Assembly (NCBI RefSeq): GCF_006440775.1
Contig: NZ_VFTZ01000025.1
Location: 24,375 to 88,374, forward strand
Direction of reading: 5' to 3'
Source of the DNA: Mesorhizobium sp. B2-7-2
GTDB taxonomy: Bacteria; Pseudomonadota; Alphaproteobacteria; Rhizobiales; Rhizobiaceae
Length of the DNA stretch: 64,000 bases
Shown: positions 17,152 through 26,150 of the stretch, piece by piece
Layout of the letters: every line of letters starts with the position of its first letter
How positions within the stretch are numbered: position 1 is the stretch's first letter
Translations under genes and position numbers: made by a program
The notes under the pieces: generated by a model
Seen by the model: only the letters and a program-made list of their open reading frames with translations
Told to the model about the DNA's origin: nothing
Databases searched by the model: none

Positions 17152-18621
17152 TTGAGGATGCTCCAGGCTATTGCAGACATCGTCAAACTGGACGGCGCCG
17201 AAAAGCATTTCGGCGCCGTCCGGGCGCTTAACGGCGTCGACTTCCATGTCGGCGCCGGCGAATGCGTCGGGCTGGTCGGGCATAACGGCGCCGGCAAGTC
17301 GACGCTCATGCATATGGTGGCCGGCACGCTGCGGCCGGATGGCGGGCAGATCGCCGTGCGCGGCAATCAGGAAGCAAGCTATTCGGTGGCGCGCGCGCTC
17401 GAGCTCGGCATACGCTGCGTCTTCCAGGAGCTGTCGCTCTGCCCCAATCTCAGCGTCGCCGAGAATACCCGCATCAACCACCCTGCGCTCACCGGTTTCG
17501 GCTGGCGGCGCCGGGCCGCCGACCTCATCCGCGCCAAGCTGAACGAGATATTTCCGGACCACGGCATCTCGGCGGATGACATCGCCGGCGACCTCTCGAT
17601 CGGCAGGCGGCAGATGGTCGAGGTGGCGCGCGCCTTCACGCTGACCCGCGAGCCGCTGCATCTGGTCATCCTCGACGAGCCGACCTCCTCGCTCGACGCG
17701 CATACGGCGGGCCAGCTGCTTTCGTTCGTGCGCCGCTTCGTGGCGGCCGGCGGCAGCTGTATCCTGATCTCGCATGTGCTGGGCGAGGTGCTGCAGAACG
17801 CCGACCGCATCGTGGTGATGCGCGACGGCAAGGTGGTCGCGGCCGATGCCGCGAGCGCGTTCGACCGCGACAGGCTGGTCGCGGCCATGGGCGGCGCCGA
17901 GGGACATCACAAAGCCGCCGCCGAGGCCCGCAAGACCGAGCCAGGAGCGCTCAGGGTGCGGGCACGCCCGGCCAGGCAGCAGGACGGCAAGGAGCTTGTC
18001 GCGCGCGCAGGCGAGATCATCGGTCTCGCGGGACTTGCCGGCCACGGCCAGACGGATCTTTTGCTGGCGATCTTCTCGGCCGCCTCGCGCGCCAGGGCCG
18101 GCATCGAGGTTACGGCGCCGGTGGCGCTGGTCGCCGGCGACCGCCAGTCGGACGGCATCTTTTCGCAGTGGTCGATCGCGCAGAACATCGGCATCCGCTC
18201 GCTGGCGCGGCTGCGCAGCGGTGTGCTGATCTCGCCGCAGCGCGAGGCCGAGCTTGCCGAGGCCTGGAAGAAGAAGATCGGCATCCGCACGCCCGACATG
18301 AACAACAACATCTATTCGCTGTCGGGGGGCAACCAGCAGAAGGCGCTGTTTGCCCGCGCGCTCGGTTCCGACGCCGAGATCGTGCTGATGGACGATCCGA
18401 TGCGTGGCGTCGATATCGGCACCAAGCTGGAAGTCTACGACCTGGTGCGCGAGGAGGCTGCCAAGGGCCGGACCTTCCTCTGGTACACGACCGAGACCGA
18501 AGAGCTCGACAATTGCGACCATGTCTATGTCTTCAAGAACGGCCGTATCGTCGCCAATCTGCGGCGCGACGAGCTGACGGAGGAAAAGATCATCCAATCC
18601 TCGTTCGGCGATGCGGCCTGA
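17152..18621 (+). CDS. CUT2-type sugar ABC transporter, duplicated ATPase
   Basis: The 489-aa RbsA/MglA-like protein has two ATPase halves. The first has Walker A GHNGAGKST (near residue 43), the signature LSIGRRQM and Walker B VILDEPTSSLD. The second has the degenerate loop GLAGHGQTD, the signature LSGGNQQKALFARAL and VLMDDPMRGVDIGT. One active and one degenerate P-loop is usual for CUT2 ATPases. The start is TTG 17152 or ATG 17158; neither has a strong ribosome site. The gene sits 40 bp after the binding protein. Confidence 0.88.
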   Translation: MRMLQAIADIVKLDGAEKHFGAVRALNGVDFHVGAGECVGLVGHNGAGKSTLMHMVAGTLRPDGGQIAVRGNQEASYSVARALELGIRCVFQELSLCPNLSVAENTRINHPALTGFGWRRRAADLIRAKLNEIFPDHGISADDIAGDLSIGRRQMVEVARAFTLTREPLHLVILDEPTSSLDAHTAGQLLSFVRRFVAAGGSCILISHVLGEVLQNADRIVVMRDGKVVAADAASAFDRDRLVAAMGGAEGHHKAAAEARKTEPGALRVRARPARQQDGKELVARAGEIIGLAGLAGHGQTDLLLAIFSAASRARAGIEVTAPVALVAGDRQSDGIFSQWSIAQNIGIRSLARLRSGVLISPQREAELAEAWKKKIGIRTPDMNNNIYSLSGGNQQKALFARALGSDAEIVLMDDPMRGVDIGTKLEVYDLVREEAAKGRTFLWYTTETEELDNCDHVYVFKNGRIVANLRRDELTEEKIIQSSFGDAA

Positions 18622-18622
18622 G

Positions 18623-19600
18623 ATGACAGCGATCGCTCCCGGCACCGTTCCGAAAGCTTCGCCGCGCGGCAGCGCCGCCCGGGCGCGCATGCTGCGCGGC
18701 CTTTTGCCGGCTTTGTCGCTGGCACTGGTGCTGATTGCGATTGCCTGGCTCAACCCGCGCGCCATCAGCTATTTCGGCTTCAACCTGATGCTCAACCTGG
18801 CGATCCCGATCGCGCTGGCGACGATCGCGCAGATGTTCGTCATCGCCGGCAACGAGCTCGATCTGTCGATAGGAACGTTCGTTGGATTCGTCGGCTGCGT
18901 CACCGCAACCTGGCTGAGGGACGCGCCGCTCATCGGCATTCTCGTGCTCATCGGCTCGATCGGCGTTTATGCATTGCTCGGCGCGCTGATCCACCTGCGC
19001 AATTTGCCTTCGATCGTGGTGACGCTCGGCATGAGCTTCGTCTGGCAGGGGCTTGCGATCCTGGTCCTGCCCAAGCCCGGCGGCAAGGCGCCGGACTGGC
19101 TGCTGTCGATCATGTCCTTCAAGCCGCCTTACGTCCCGTTCCCGATCCTTGCCGCGCTGCTGATTGCCGCCGTCGTGCATTTCGGCCTGATGCGCACGTC
19201 CTACGGCGTCATCCTGCGCGGCTCAGGCGGGAACGCCGCGGCACTGCGGCGCGCCGGCTGGTCGCTGCTCAAGACCAAGATCGTGCTGTTCGCGCTGACC
19301 GGCCTGTTCGGCGTGCTCTCCGGCATGGCGCTGATCGGCATCACCACGTCGGCCGACGCCAATATCGGCAATGGCTATACGCTGCTTTCGATCGCCGGCG
19401 TCATTCTCGGCGGCGGCGAGTTCGTCGGCGGCAGGGTGTCGCCGATCGGCGCCGTCCTCGGCGCGCTGACGCTGGCCTTGGCCGCCTCGCCGCTCTTGAC
19501 CTTCATGCACATCCCGCCCGACTGGCAGGTGGCCGCCAACGGCGCGATCCTGATCATCGTGCTGGCGGCGCGGGTGCTGATCAGCCGCAGGGAGCGGTGA
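18623..19600 (+). CDS. CUT2-type sugar ABC transporter permease 1
   Basis: The integral membrane protein of about 325 aa has roughly 8-10 hydrophobic segments and the BPD_transp_2 hallmarks IAQMFVIAGNELDLSIGTFVGFVGC and a C-terminal LLSIAGVILGGGEFVGGRVSPIGAVLGA. ATG 18623 lies one base after the ATPase stop; an ATG at 18611 overlaps it. It is paired with a second, different permease. Confidence 0.88.
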   Translation: MTAIAPGTVPKASPRGSAARARMLRGLLPALSLALVLIAIAWLNPRAISYFGFNLMLNLAIPIALATIAQMFVIAGNELDLSIGTFVGFVGCVTATWLRDAPLIGILVLIGSIGVYALLGALIHLRNLPSIVVTLGMSFVWQGLAILVLPKPGGKAPDWLLSIMSFKPPYVPFPILAALLIAAVVHFGLMRTSYGVILRGSGGNAAALRRAGWSLLKTKIVLFALTGLFGVLSGMALIGITTSADANIGNGYTLLSIAGVILGGGEFVGGRVSPIGAVLGALTLALAASPLLTFMHIPPDWQVAANGAILIIVLAARVLISRRER

Positions 19601-19603
19601 GCG

Positions 19604-20551
19604 ATGACCTCAGTGCGGACGCTGCTTGAAAAACCCTGGATCTGGTCGTTCGTCGGCGCTCTGGTCGTCTGGCTGGCGACGATTGCCTTCACCGGCGGCT
19701 ATGGCGCCGGCGGCATGGTCACGGCAGCGCTTTCGCTCGCCGTCTTCACCGTCATCGTCGGCGTCGGCCAGATGTTCGTCATTACGCTGGGGCCCGGCAA
19801 TGTCGACCTGTCGCTGCCGGCCAATATCGGGCTGGCAAGCGCGGTCGCCATGAAGGTGATGGGCGGCAGCGATGCCATGATCGTCGTCGGTCTGCTTGCC
19901 GCACTTGCCTGCGGCGCCGCGATCGGCGCGATCAACTATCTGCTGATCTGGGCGCTGCGCATCCCGCCGATCATCGCGACGTTGTCGGCGAGCTTCATCA
20001 TCCAGTCGGTCGACATCAGCTATGGCCGCGGCCTGCAGATCAAGCCGCCGCCGGGCTTCGCCGACTTCACCAACTGGCAGGTGCTGGGCATTCCGGTGCT
20101 GGCGATGCTGACGGTGGTCTTCACTATCGGCGCCGCGCTGGCGCTGCAGCGCATGATCTACGGCCGCTCGGTGCTGGCGATCGGCCAGAACATCCGCGCC
20201 GCATGGCTGGCCGGCGTCCATGTCGGCCGCATCCGCTTCCTCACCTACACGCTGTGCGGCGCGCTCGGCGGCATCGACGGGGCGCTGCTTGCCGGCTATT
20301 TCCGCGGCGCCAATGTCGATATCGGCAACGAATATCTGCTCGCCTCGATCGCGGTCGTGGTCATCGGCGGCACCTCGGTCGCCGGCGGCAAGGCCAATGT
20401 GCCGGGCGTCTGGGGCGCCGGCCTGTTCCTGGTGCTCCTGCTCACCATGCTCAACACGTTCGGCGTCAGCGCCGGCGTGCGGCTGGTGCTGACGGGGCTG
20501 ATCATCGTCGGGGTGATCACGGCGGCCGGCGGCGAGAAGGCCGTTCGGTAG
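19604..20551 (+). CDS. CUT2-type sugar ABC transporter permease 2
   Basis: The 315-aa membrane protein is related to the preceding permease. It has GVGQMFVITLGPGNVDLSLPANIGLASAVAMKVMGG, in which the usual G-x-D-LS motif reads GNVDLSLP, and a C-terminal LASIAVVVIGGTSVAGGKANVPGVWGAGLF. The two permeases probably form a heterodimer. The gene ends 3 bp from the convergent pyrophosphatase gene. Confidence 0.88.
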   Translation: MTSVRTLLEKPWIWSFVGALVVWLATIAFTGGYGAGGMVTAALSLAVFTVIVGVGQMFVITLGPGNVDLSLPANIGLASAVAMKVMGGSDAMIVVGLLAALACGAAIGAINYLLIWALRIPPIIATLSASFIIQSVDISYGRGLQIKPPPGFADFTNWQVLGIPVLAMLTVVFTIGAALALQRMIYGRSVLAIGQNIRAAWLAGVHVGRIRFLTYTLCGALGGIDGALLAGYFRGANVDIGNEYLLASIAVVVIGGTSVAGGKANVPGVWGAGLFLVLLLTMLNTFGVSAGVRLVLTGLIIVGVITAAGGEKAVR

Positions 20552-20554
20552 CCT

Positions 20555-21088
20555 TTACTTGGCTGCCTTGGCCCGGGCGATCGCGTCGACGATCATCTTC
20601 TTGGCATATTTGGAATCGTGCCAGCCCTCGATCTTGACCCATTTGCCGGGCTCGAGATCCTTGTAGTGCTCGAAGAAGTGCTGCACCTGCTGGCGCGTGA
20701 TCTCGGGCAGATGCGTGTATTCGGTGACGTTCTCGTAACGCAGCGTCAGCTTGGGCGAGGGGACGGCGATCACCTTCTCGTCTTGGCCGGCATTGTCTTC
20801 CATGATCAAGACGCCGATCGGCCGCACGTTGATGACGCAGCCCGGCACCAGCGCGCGGGTGTTGCAGACCAGGACGTCGATCGGGTCGCCGTCGCCCGAC
20901 AGCGTGTGCGGCACGAAGCCGTAATTGCCGGGATAGCGCATCGAGGTGTGCAGGAAGCGGTCGACGAACAGGGTGCCGGCCTCCTTGTCCATTTCGTATT
21001 TGATCGGCTCGCCGCCGATCGGCACCTCGATGATGACGTTGACGTCCTCAGGCGGGTTCTTTCCGGTGGGCACGGCTTCGATACGCAT
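20555..21088 (-). CDS. ppa: Inorganic pyrophosphatase (family I)
   Basis: The 177-aa protein has the family I signature DGDPIDVLV (Asp cluster near residues 66-71), preceded by YPGNYGFVPHTL and followed by IGVLIMEDNAGQDEKVIAVP. The length fits prokaryotic hexameric enzymes. It hydrolyses pyrophosphate in the cytoplasm. It converges tightly on the ABC operon, and a large inverted repeat lies upstream. Confidence 0.95.
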   Translation of the reverse strand: MRIEAVPTGKNPPEDVNVIIEVPIGGEPIKYEMDKEAGTLFVDRFLHTSMRYPGNYGFVPHTLSGDGDPIDVLVCNTRALVPGCVINVRPIGVLIMEDNAGQDEKVIAVPSPKLTLRYENVTEYTHLPEITRQQVQHFFEHYKDLEPGKWVKIEGWHDSKYAKKMIVDAIARAKAAK

Positions 21089-21202
21089 GGCAAAATCCCT
21101 CTCTCGATTGCAAGACCGATAGCGGGCGAAACGTCATGGTGCAATGCGCCGAATGGCACTGAACGCTGATGGAAGCGCACAGTTTGTGATGGCGTGTAAC
21201 TT

Positions 21203-21410
21203 AGGATGTGTCGAGATTCAGGTGATGCCGGCCTGCGAACGACGGCTTCCTGCGCTTCCGGTGCTCACGTACTTTAGTACGCTCCGCTCCGGCCTTCGCC
21301 GGCCGAAGCCCTCATAAGTGTCTCCGCTCTATAAAGGCTACGGCCGGCGTAGGCCGGTTCTCGGAAGCCGTCGTTCTCGACTCGGCCTGACCTGAATCTC
21401 GACATATCCT
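21203..21410. repeat. 208-bp imperfect palindrome between the GNAT gene and ppa
   Basis: The left end AGGATGTGTCGAGATTCAG (21203-21221) and the right end are inverted copies with one mismatch over 21 bp. Further inside, AACGACGGCTTCC matches GGAAGCCGTCGTT inverted. The centre holds smaller hairpins (CGTACTTTAGTACG and GGCCTTCGCCGGCCGAAGCC). The whole intergenic region is able to fold on itself, and no gene was found in it. Confidence 0.7.
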
Positions 21411-21418
21411 GGACGACG

Positions 21419-21928
21419 TCAGTCATTCCAGACGAAAGCCACTTTCTTGAGCGCCTTCTGCTCGAAGACCTCGACGCCTTCGGCGATATCGCGGCCGCCA
21501 TTGCCGGCGTAGAAGGCCAGGGCGTTGTGATTGTCCTCCAGCGCCCAGACCACCAGGCCGCGCAGGCCGTGGTCGGCGAGCCGGGCCTTGGCCGCCTTGA
21601 ACAGCCGGCTGCCGAGCCCGAGGCCCTGATATTCCGGACGCAGATAGAGCTCGTAGATCTCGCCCTGCTGGCGGAGCTCGCGAGCACGGTTCTTGCCGAT
21701 CGTGGCATAGCCGGCGACCGTTCCGCCGATCTCGACGACCAGCACGGTGGCGGCGCGGCGAATCGCGTTGGCCCACCAGTCGACGCCGCGGCGGTTGATC
21801 ATCGAGGTCAACGTGCGGTGCGGGATGATGCCGGAATAGGCGCCGCGCCAGGCCTGCTGGTGCACCTCGGCGATGGCGCTCGCGTCGCGCGGCTCTGCCT
21901 TCCGGATGTCGATCGTCAGCGTGTTCAT
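21419..21928 (-). CDS. GNAT-family N-acetyltransferase
   Basis: The 169-aa protein opens with DIRKAEPRDASAIAEVHQQAWRGAYSGIIP and carries the acetyl-CoA loop YLRPEYQGLGLGSRLFKAA (Q-x2-G-x-G, near residue 110), then a C-terminal NHNALAFYAGNGG. This is the usual single-domain GNAT layout. The acceptor substrate is unknown. It is likely monocistronic. Confidence 0.85.
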   Translation of the reverse strand: MNTLTIDIRKAEPRDASAIAEVHQQAWRGAYSGIIPHRTLTSMINRRGVDWWANAIRRAATVLVVEIGGTVAGYATIGKNRARELRQQGEIYELYLRPEYQGLGLGSRLFKAAKARLADHGLRGLVVWALEDNHNALAFYAGNGGRDIAEGVEVFEQKALKKVAFVWND

Positions 21929-22029
21929 GATTGGTTAACCATAAACCCGCATCGCCGGATTGCAAAGAGTCCGCCAACACACCTCCTCGCTTTCGCACAG
22001 GCGAAAGATGGGCGCGCCGACGAGGCGCC

Positions 22030-22082
22030 TAGAGCCGGATGTCGCCCGAAAACCACCTCACACTTTTCGGCATCATGCTCTA
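22030..22082. repeat. Short palindromic repeat with TAGAGC ends
   Basis: TAGAGC-CGGATG with CCCGAAAA on the left mirrors TTTTCGG-CATCATG-CTCTA on the right. The element is related in its CTCACACTTTTC core to the GCAATTCC-type repeats at 24903, 42345, 48606 and 50698. No coding potential is seen. Confidence 0.5.
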
Positions 22083-22180
22083 GTTCCCCGACACAGGGAT
22101 TTTGAAAGGTTGCGGGTTTGTCTTGGCGTAAGATTTTCCACTCATTTCCGTGTAATCAGCGCAAACGTCGCCCCAACGTC

Positions 22181-22411
22181 GTCATTCTATGGCGGAGCAA
22201 GGAGCGAAGCGACGCGCGCAGACCATAGAATCCATGCCGCGACTTGGAAGCGCCGCCACGGTGCAGAATTTTACTCCGTTGCACCCCTTGGCGAAGGTAA
22301 TGGCATGGATTCCAGGGTCTTCGCGATGGAGCTTCGCTCCTGCTCCGCCCTGGAATGACGATCGCGATGGGCGTTTCGGCCAATCTCCAACGCGTGCCAC
22401 CTGCCAACGCA
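22181..22411 (+). repeat. Dispersed repeat, copy 1 (about 230 bp)
   Basis: The sequence runs GTCATTCTA-GGCGGAGCAAGGAGCGAAGCG into a central CCACGGTGCAGAATT part and ends near CTGCCAACGCA. A second copy lies in inverted orientation at 28136-28361, matching along the body and also in its roughly 50-bp tail. The two GGCGGAGCAAGGAGCGAAGCGACGCG stretches are nearly identical. It fills the gap before the TPM gene. Confidence 0.7.
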
Positions 22412-22463
22412 AAACAGAGTTGACCGAAGCCGACCGGTCAAAATCCTTGTGCAGTGCCACCAG

Positions 22464-23102
22464 TCAGATTTCGACGAGATGATCGTCGAGCTCGTTGGTG
22501 TCGTCTTCGGTGACCGGGAAATGCTCGGCGAGCACCGCGCCCACCGTGCCGATAGCCTTCACGAAACCGTCGGCCAGCCGGTCGTCGCCGGCATGTTTGG
22601 TCAGGTCGCCCACCACGCCGTCCCAGACATGCTGGCCGACCTTGGCGTCGATGCCGGAGTCGGCGACGACCTCGGCATAGCGCTCGGCAACGGAGACGAA
22701 GATGAGCACGCCGGTGCGCGCGCTCGTGCGGTGGACGTTGCGGGCCAGGAACTGCTTCATCGCATTGGCGTGCGCCGCCTGATAGCGCAGCCTTCTCGGC
22801 ACGAAATGAATGCGCAAGGTAGGCAGGAACCAGAGCAGGGCGAGCACCGAGGCCAGCGCCAGCGCTTGCGCCAGCACGAAATGCGGCAGCCGGATGGACA
22901 GCCACCAGGCTTCCAGCCCATAGGCGACGGCGAGGCTGGCGACGAACACGCCGATCGTCGTCGTGAACGCGGCCGGAAAGAAGTAGCCGTCGCTGGCCCG
23001 AGCGACGACGCAGTAGATCTCGCCGTCGGTCTTCAACTCGGCGGTGCGGATCGCCTCGGCGATGCGGTCATGGTCCTCGGCGCTGATCGGTCGCGTTGCC
23101 AT
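22464..23102 (-). CDS. TPM-domain membrane protein
   Basis: The 212-aa protein has the N-terminal part of a TPM fold (ISAEDHDRIAEAIRTAELKTDGEIYCVVAR), then two membrane segments (about residues 44-67 and 75-97), then the rest of the domain (LFVSVAERYAEVVADSGID-like stretch and GDDRLADGFVKAIGTVGAVLAEHFP). It is the last gene of a lemA-TPM-TPM cluster. TPM proteins are envelope-associated and of uncertain activity; some have phosphatase activity. Confidence 0.8.
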   Translation of the reverse strand: MATRPISAEDHDRIAEAIRTAELKTDGEIYCVVARASDGYFFPAAFTTTIGVFVASLAVAYGLEAWWLSIRLPHFVLAQALALASVLALLWFLPTLRIHFVPRRLRYQAAHANAMKQFLARNVHRTSARTGVLIFVSVAERYAEVVADSGIDAKVGQHVWDGVVGDLTKHAGDDRLADGFVKAIGTVGAVLAEHFPVTEDDTNELDDHLVEI

Positions 23103-23108
23103 GATGCC

Positions 23109-24042
23109 TCACCAGCTTCCCGAGGAGCCGCCGCCGCCCGACGAGCCGCCGCCGCCTGAAAATCCGCCACCGCCGCCTCCCGAGGACCAGCCACTGCCGC
23201 CGGACGACCAGCCGCCCGAGGAAGAGCGCCGGTTCTGATTGAAGGTCATGCCGAGCCAGCGATAGCGGCCGGGCCCGATCTTCTGGCCGAAGATCGGCGG
23301 CAGCACCGTCATCGCGATGCCGCTGAAGAAGATAAGCGCCCAGATGGCGATGAAGATGGCGAAGAACAGGTCGTCGGAGTTGAACGGCGCCTGCTCGTTG
23401 CGCTTGCCGCGCGCTTCCAGCTCCTCCGGATTGCCCTCCAGGACCATGATCATGTCGTCGACGGCCTTGGTGATGCCGCCGGAGAAATCGCCGGCGCGGA
23501 AGGCCGGCACCATGTCGTTCTCGATGATCAGCTTGGTGTGCAGGTCGGTCAGCGTGCCTTCCAGGCCGTAGCCGACCTCGATGCGCATCTTGCGGTCGTT
23601 GGGCGCCACCAAGAGCAGCACGCCGTTGTTTTCCTTGGCCTGGCCGAGCTTCCAGAAGCGGAACAGCCGGTTGGCATAAGGTTCGATCTCCTCGCCGCCA
23701 AGGCTGGTAACGGTGGCGACGACGATCTGGTCCGAGCCCTTGGTTTCGAAGTCCGCGAGCTTTTGCGTCAGCGCCGCGCGCGTGCCGGCATCGATGATGC
23801 CGGCATTGTCGACGACACGGCCGGTAAGCGCGGGAAGGTCGGCGGCGAGGGCGGCGAGGGGGAGGAGGAAGAGGGCGGCAAGAAGGACAAGCAATGAGAG
23901 GTAGGCGTTCTGTCGCCCCCCTCTCTGTCCTGCCGGACATCTCCCCCTCAAGGGGGGAGATTGGATGTCACGCCGGCCTTCGCTAATCTTCAGCATCGAA
24001 GGGAGGGCGAGGTTGCCGAAACTGCCAATCTCCCCCCTTGAG
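23109..24042 (-). CDS. YgcG-like TPM-domain protein with Gly/Ser-rich tail, start uncertain
   Basis: A signal-peptide-like stretch (LSLLVLLAALFLLPLAALAA) precedes a TPM domain (LTGRVVDNAGIIDAGTRAALTQKLADFE and VGYGLEGTLTDLHTKLIIENDMVPAFRAGDF), then one membrane segment and a C-terminal run rich in Gly and Ser. The frame is open to TTG 24086, but everything before RQNAYLSLL is translated dispersed repeat (23916-24074). The real start is therefore probably a TTG just before LLVLL at about 23896, or the repeat supplies the N-terminus. The end at 24042 is nominal. It lies between lemA and a second TPM gene. Confidence 0.7.
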
Positions 24043-24074
24043 GGGGAGATGTCCGGTAGGACAGAGAGGGGGGT
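23916..24074. repeat. Long palindromic repeat (CCCCCTCTC...family), copy 1
   Basis: Arms of about 48 bp (CCCCCCTCTCTGTCCTGCCGG... and its inverted match ...CCGGTAGGACAGAGAGGGGGG) flank a central spacer. Each arm also holds its own small hairpin TCTCCCCCTCAAGGGGGGAGA. Related copies lie at 38417, 55012, 56363 and 63261. This copy overlaps the leader and possibly the start of the TPM gene. Confidence 0.75.
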
Positions 24075-24114
24075 GACGGAACTCAAGGCTGGCTCGATAA
24101 GCTAAGACGCCGGC

Positions 24115-24759
24115 TCACCCGCCCTGCTTCGTGCTCGTGCCGAAATCGACCTTCGGCACCTGCATCTTGTCTTCCTCGACGGTGAAGTTCGCAAACGGCT
24201 CGTTGCCGCGGAACCAGAAGGTCGCCCACAGCACCGAGGGGAAGGTCCTCAGCGTCAGATTATAGTCCCTGACCGCCTGGATATAGTCGCGCCGCGCCAC
24301 CGCGATGCGGTTCTCGGTGCCTTCGAGCTGCGCCTGCAACGCGAGAAAATTCTGGTTCGCCTTGAGGTCGGGATAGGCTTCCGACACCGCGATCAGCCGC
24401 GACAGCGCGCTGGTCAGCCCGGCCTGCGCATCCTGGAACTTCTTCAGCGCCTCGGGGTCTTTCAGCGTCTCCGGCGTCACCGTGATCTGCGTTGCCTTGG
24501 CGCGCGCCTGGACGACCGCGTCGAGCGTATCTTTTTCATGCGAGGCATAGCCCTTCACCGTCTCGACCAGGTTCGGGATCAGGTCGGAACGGCGCTGATA
24601 TTGGTTGAGCACCTCGCTCCAGGCCGCATGCGCGTTCTCTTCCGCCGTCGGAATGGTGTTGTAACCGCAGCCGGCAAGCAGCGGCAGCACGAAAACCATC
24701 ATCAGGAAGGCGGCAAGGCTGCGGAAGGGGGAGGCTAGTGAGAGGCGCTCGGCAATCAT
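24115..24759 (-). CDS. lemA: LemA-family lipoprotein-like protein
   Basis: The protein has 214 aa from ATG 24759, which has GAGGGACC upstream. The N-terminus is a lipoprotein signal with lipobox LLAGC (Cys near residue 27) and then GYNTIPTAEENAHAAWSEVLNQYQRRSDLIPNLVETVKGYA, the LemA hallmark. The rest is helical, including AYPDLKANQNFLALQAQLEGTENRIAVAR. LemA proteins are extracytoplasmic helical bundles that usually sit beside TPM-domain genes, as here. Confidence 0.9.
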   Translation of the reverse strand: MIAERLSLASPFRSLAAFLMMVFVLPLLAGCGYNTIPTAEENAHAAWSEVLNQYQRRSDLIPNLVETVKGYASHEKDTLDAVVQARAKATQITVTPETLKDPEALKKFQDAQAGLTSALSRLIAVSEAYPDLKANQNFLALQAQLEGTENRIAVARRDYIQAVRDYNLTLRTFPSVLWATFWFRGNEPFANFTVEEDKMQVPKVDFGTSTKQGG

Positions 24760-24902
24760 GATTGGTCCCTCGACAGAAGTTGCACGCGAAGCATTACCAC
24801 AATCCACGCGCAAGGAAATGTCCGGCTGACGACGCCGATTCCAGCTCTGGCGCGAGCCCCTGTGAATGGTCGAGCCAACAGGTTTCCATCTCCTTGTTCG
24901 AC

Positions 24903-24970
24903 GCAATTCCGGCCGGAAGGCTACGGCGAAGTCGCCGAGCCTAAACGCTTCGCACTTTTCCTGGAGTTGC
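24903..24970. repeat. GCAATTCC palindromic repeat, copy 1
   Basis: GCAATTCCGGCCGGAAGGCTACGGCGAAG... ends with CACTTTTCCTGGAGTTGC. GCAATTCC and GGAGTTGC form the outer inverted arms and GGCTACGGCGAAGTCGCC the inner hairpin. It lies in the divergent gap between lemA and the small membrane protein gene at 25002. Confidence 0.6.
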
Positions 24971-25001
24971 TCTAAAGTCCGGGCAGGAAAGGGCAATTGC
25001 C

Positions 25002-25253
25002 ATGGCCCAGCGCCGGGACGACGAGACCGAATCACGCCGCATCCTCGAACGCGTGGCGCGCGAGACGGCGCCGGGCGGCGCGTCGTTCATCGTCCGCACG
25101 GCGAAGGATGCGCGCGACCGCGTGACCGCCGCCGATACCGACCGCACCGATCCCATCGAATATTGGGGAACCCGCATTGGCCGAACGCTCGGCTTCATCA
25201 TTGCCATTGGGCTATTGGCCTGGCTGGTGTATGCCGCCACGCGTGGCGGCTAG
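25002..25253 (+). CDS. Small hypothetical protein with C-terminal membrane anchor
   Basis: The 83-aa protein is charged over residues 1-60 (many Arg and Asp) and has one hydrophobic segment at about residues 63-79 (LGFIIAIGLLAWLVYAA). It is probably a tail-anchored cytoplasmic-facing protein. I recognise no family. It lies 12 bp before the pyridoxal kinase gene and is probably co-transcribed with it. Confidence 0.7.
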   Translation: MAQRRDDETESRRILERVARETAPGGASFIVRTAKDARDRVTAADTDRTDPIEYWGTRIGRTLGFIIAIGLLAWLVYAATRGG

Positions 25254-25265
25254 GAACAGATTTCC

Positions 25266-26150
25266 ATGAATGCAGAAAAAATCGACGCGCCGCGCGCGGT
25301 CATCGTCATCTCCAGCCATGTCGCCCGCGGCTCGGTCGGCAACCGCGCCGCCGTCTTCGCGCTGGAGACGCTGGGCTTCCCGGTCTGGGCGGTGCCGACC
25401 GTCATCCTGCCCTGGCATCCGGGCCACAGCCGGGCCACGCGCATCGTTCCGCCGCTCGATCAGTTCAAGGCGCTGATGGCCGATCTCGAGCGCGCGCCCT
25501 GGCTGGGCGAGGTGAGGGCCGTGCTGTCGGGCTATCTCGGCGAGGCCGGCCAGGCCGACGCGGTCGCCTCACTGGTCGCCGCCGTCAAGGAAAAGACGCC
25601 GAACGCGCTTTATATCTGCGACCCGGTGATGGGCGATTCGGGCGGGCTCTACGTGCCCGAGCCGACGGCCGTCGCCATGCGCGACAAATTGATGCCGATC
25701 GCTGATATCGCGACGCCCAACCGCTACGAGCTGGAATGGATGGCGGGCGCGCCGCTGCCCGACATCAAGGCGGTGACGGCGGCGGCACTTCATGCCGGCC
25801 CTTCGACCATGCTGGTGACCTCGGCGCCCGCCATGATGATGGGCGGCACCGGCAATTTCCTGCTCGACGGCAGCCAGGCGCTGCTTGCCGAGCACCGCGT
25901 GATCGAGAAGCCGCCGAACGGGCTGGGCGATCTGACGGCGGCCGTCTATCTGGCGCGCGTTCTCTCCGGCCAGCCGCCGGTCAAGGCGCTGCAGTCGACC
26001 ACCGCTGCCGTCTACGAGATCCTCGCTCGCACCGCGAAGCGCGGCGGCGACGAGCTGCAACTCGAAACCGACGCGCAGAGCCTGTCGCACCCCATGGCCA
26101 TGGTGCAGCTGCGCCATCTCCTGCATCCCGGGAGGGACAAGCGGGCGTGA
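25266..26150 (+). CDS. pdxY: Pyridoxal kinase
   Basis: The 294-aa ribokinase-like protein opens VIVISSHVARGSVGNRAAVFALETLGFPVWAVPTVILPWHPGH, typical of PdxY/PdxK. It has YICDPVMGDSGGLYVPE near residue 115 and the anion-hole motif NGLGDLTAA with the catalytic Asp near residue 220. The motif is GLGD rather than the more usual GTGD. It phosphorylates pyridoxal in the vitamin B6 salvage route. Its stop overlaps the start of the next gene (GTGA at 26147-26150). Confidence 0.9.
   Translation: MNAEKIDAPRAVIVISSHVARGSVGNRAAVFALETLGFPVWAVPTVILPWHPGHSRATRIVPPLDQFKALMADLERAPWLGEVRAVLSGYLGEAGQADAVASLVAAVKEKTPNALYICDPVMGDSGGLYVPEPTAVAMRDKLMPIADIATPNRYELEWMAGAPLPDIKAVTAAALHAGPSTMLVTSAPAMMMGGTGNFLLDGSQALLAEHRVIEKPPNGLGDLTAAVYLARVLSGQPPVKALQSTTAAVYEILARTAKRGGDELQLETDAQSLSHPMAMVQLRHLLHPGRDKRA

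Noticed and set aside
22030..24074. CRISPR array made of the repeats in this region
   Set aside because: The repeats are palindromic, differ in size and spacing, and are not regularly spaced identical units with unique spacers. No cas-like genes are present.
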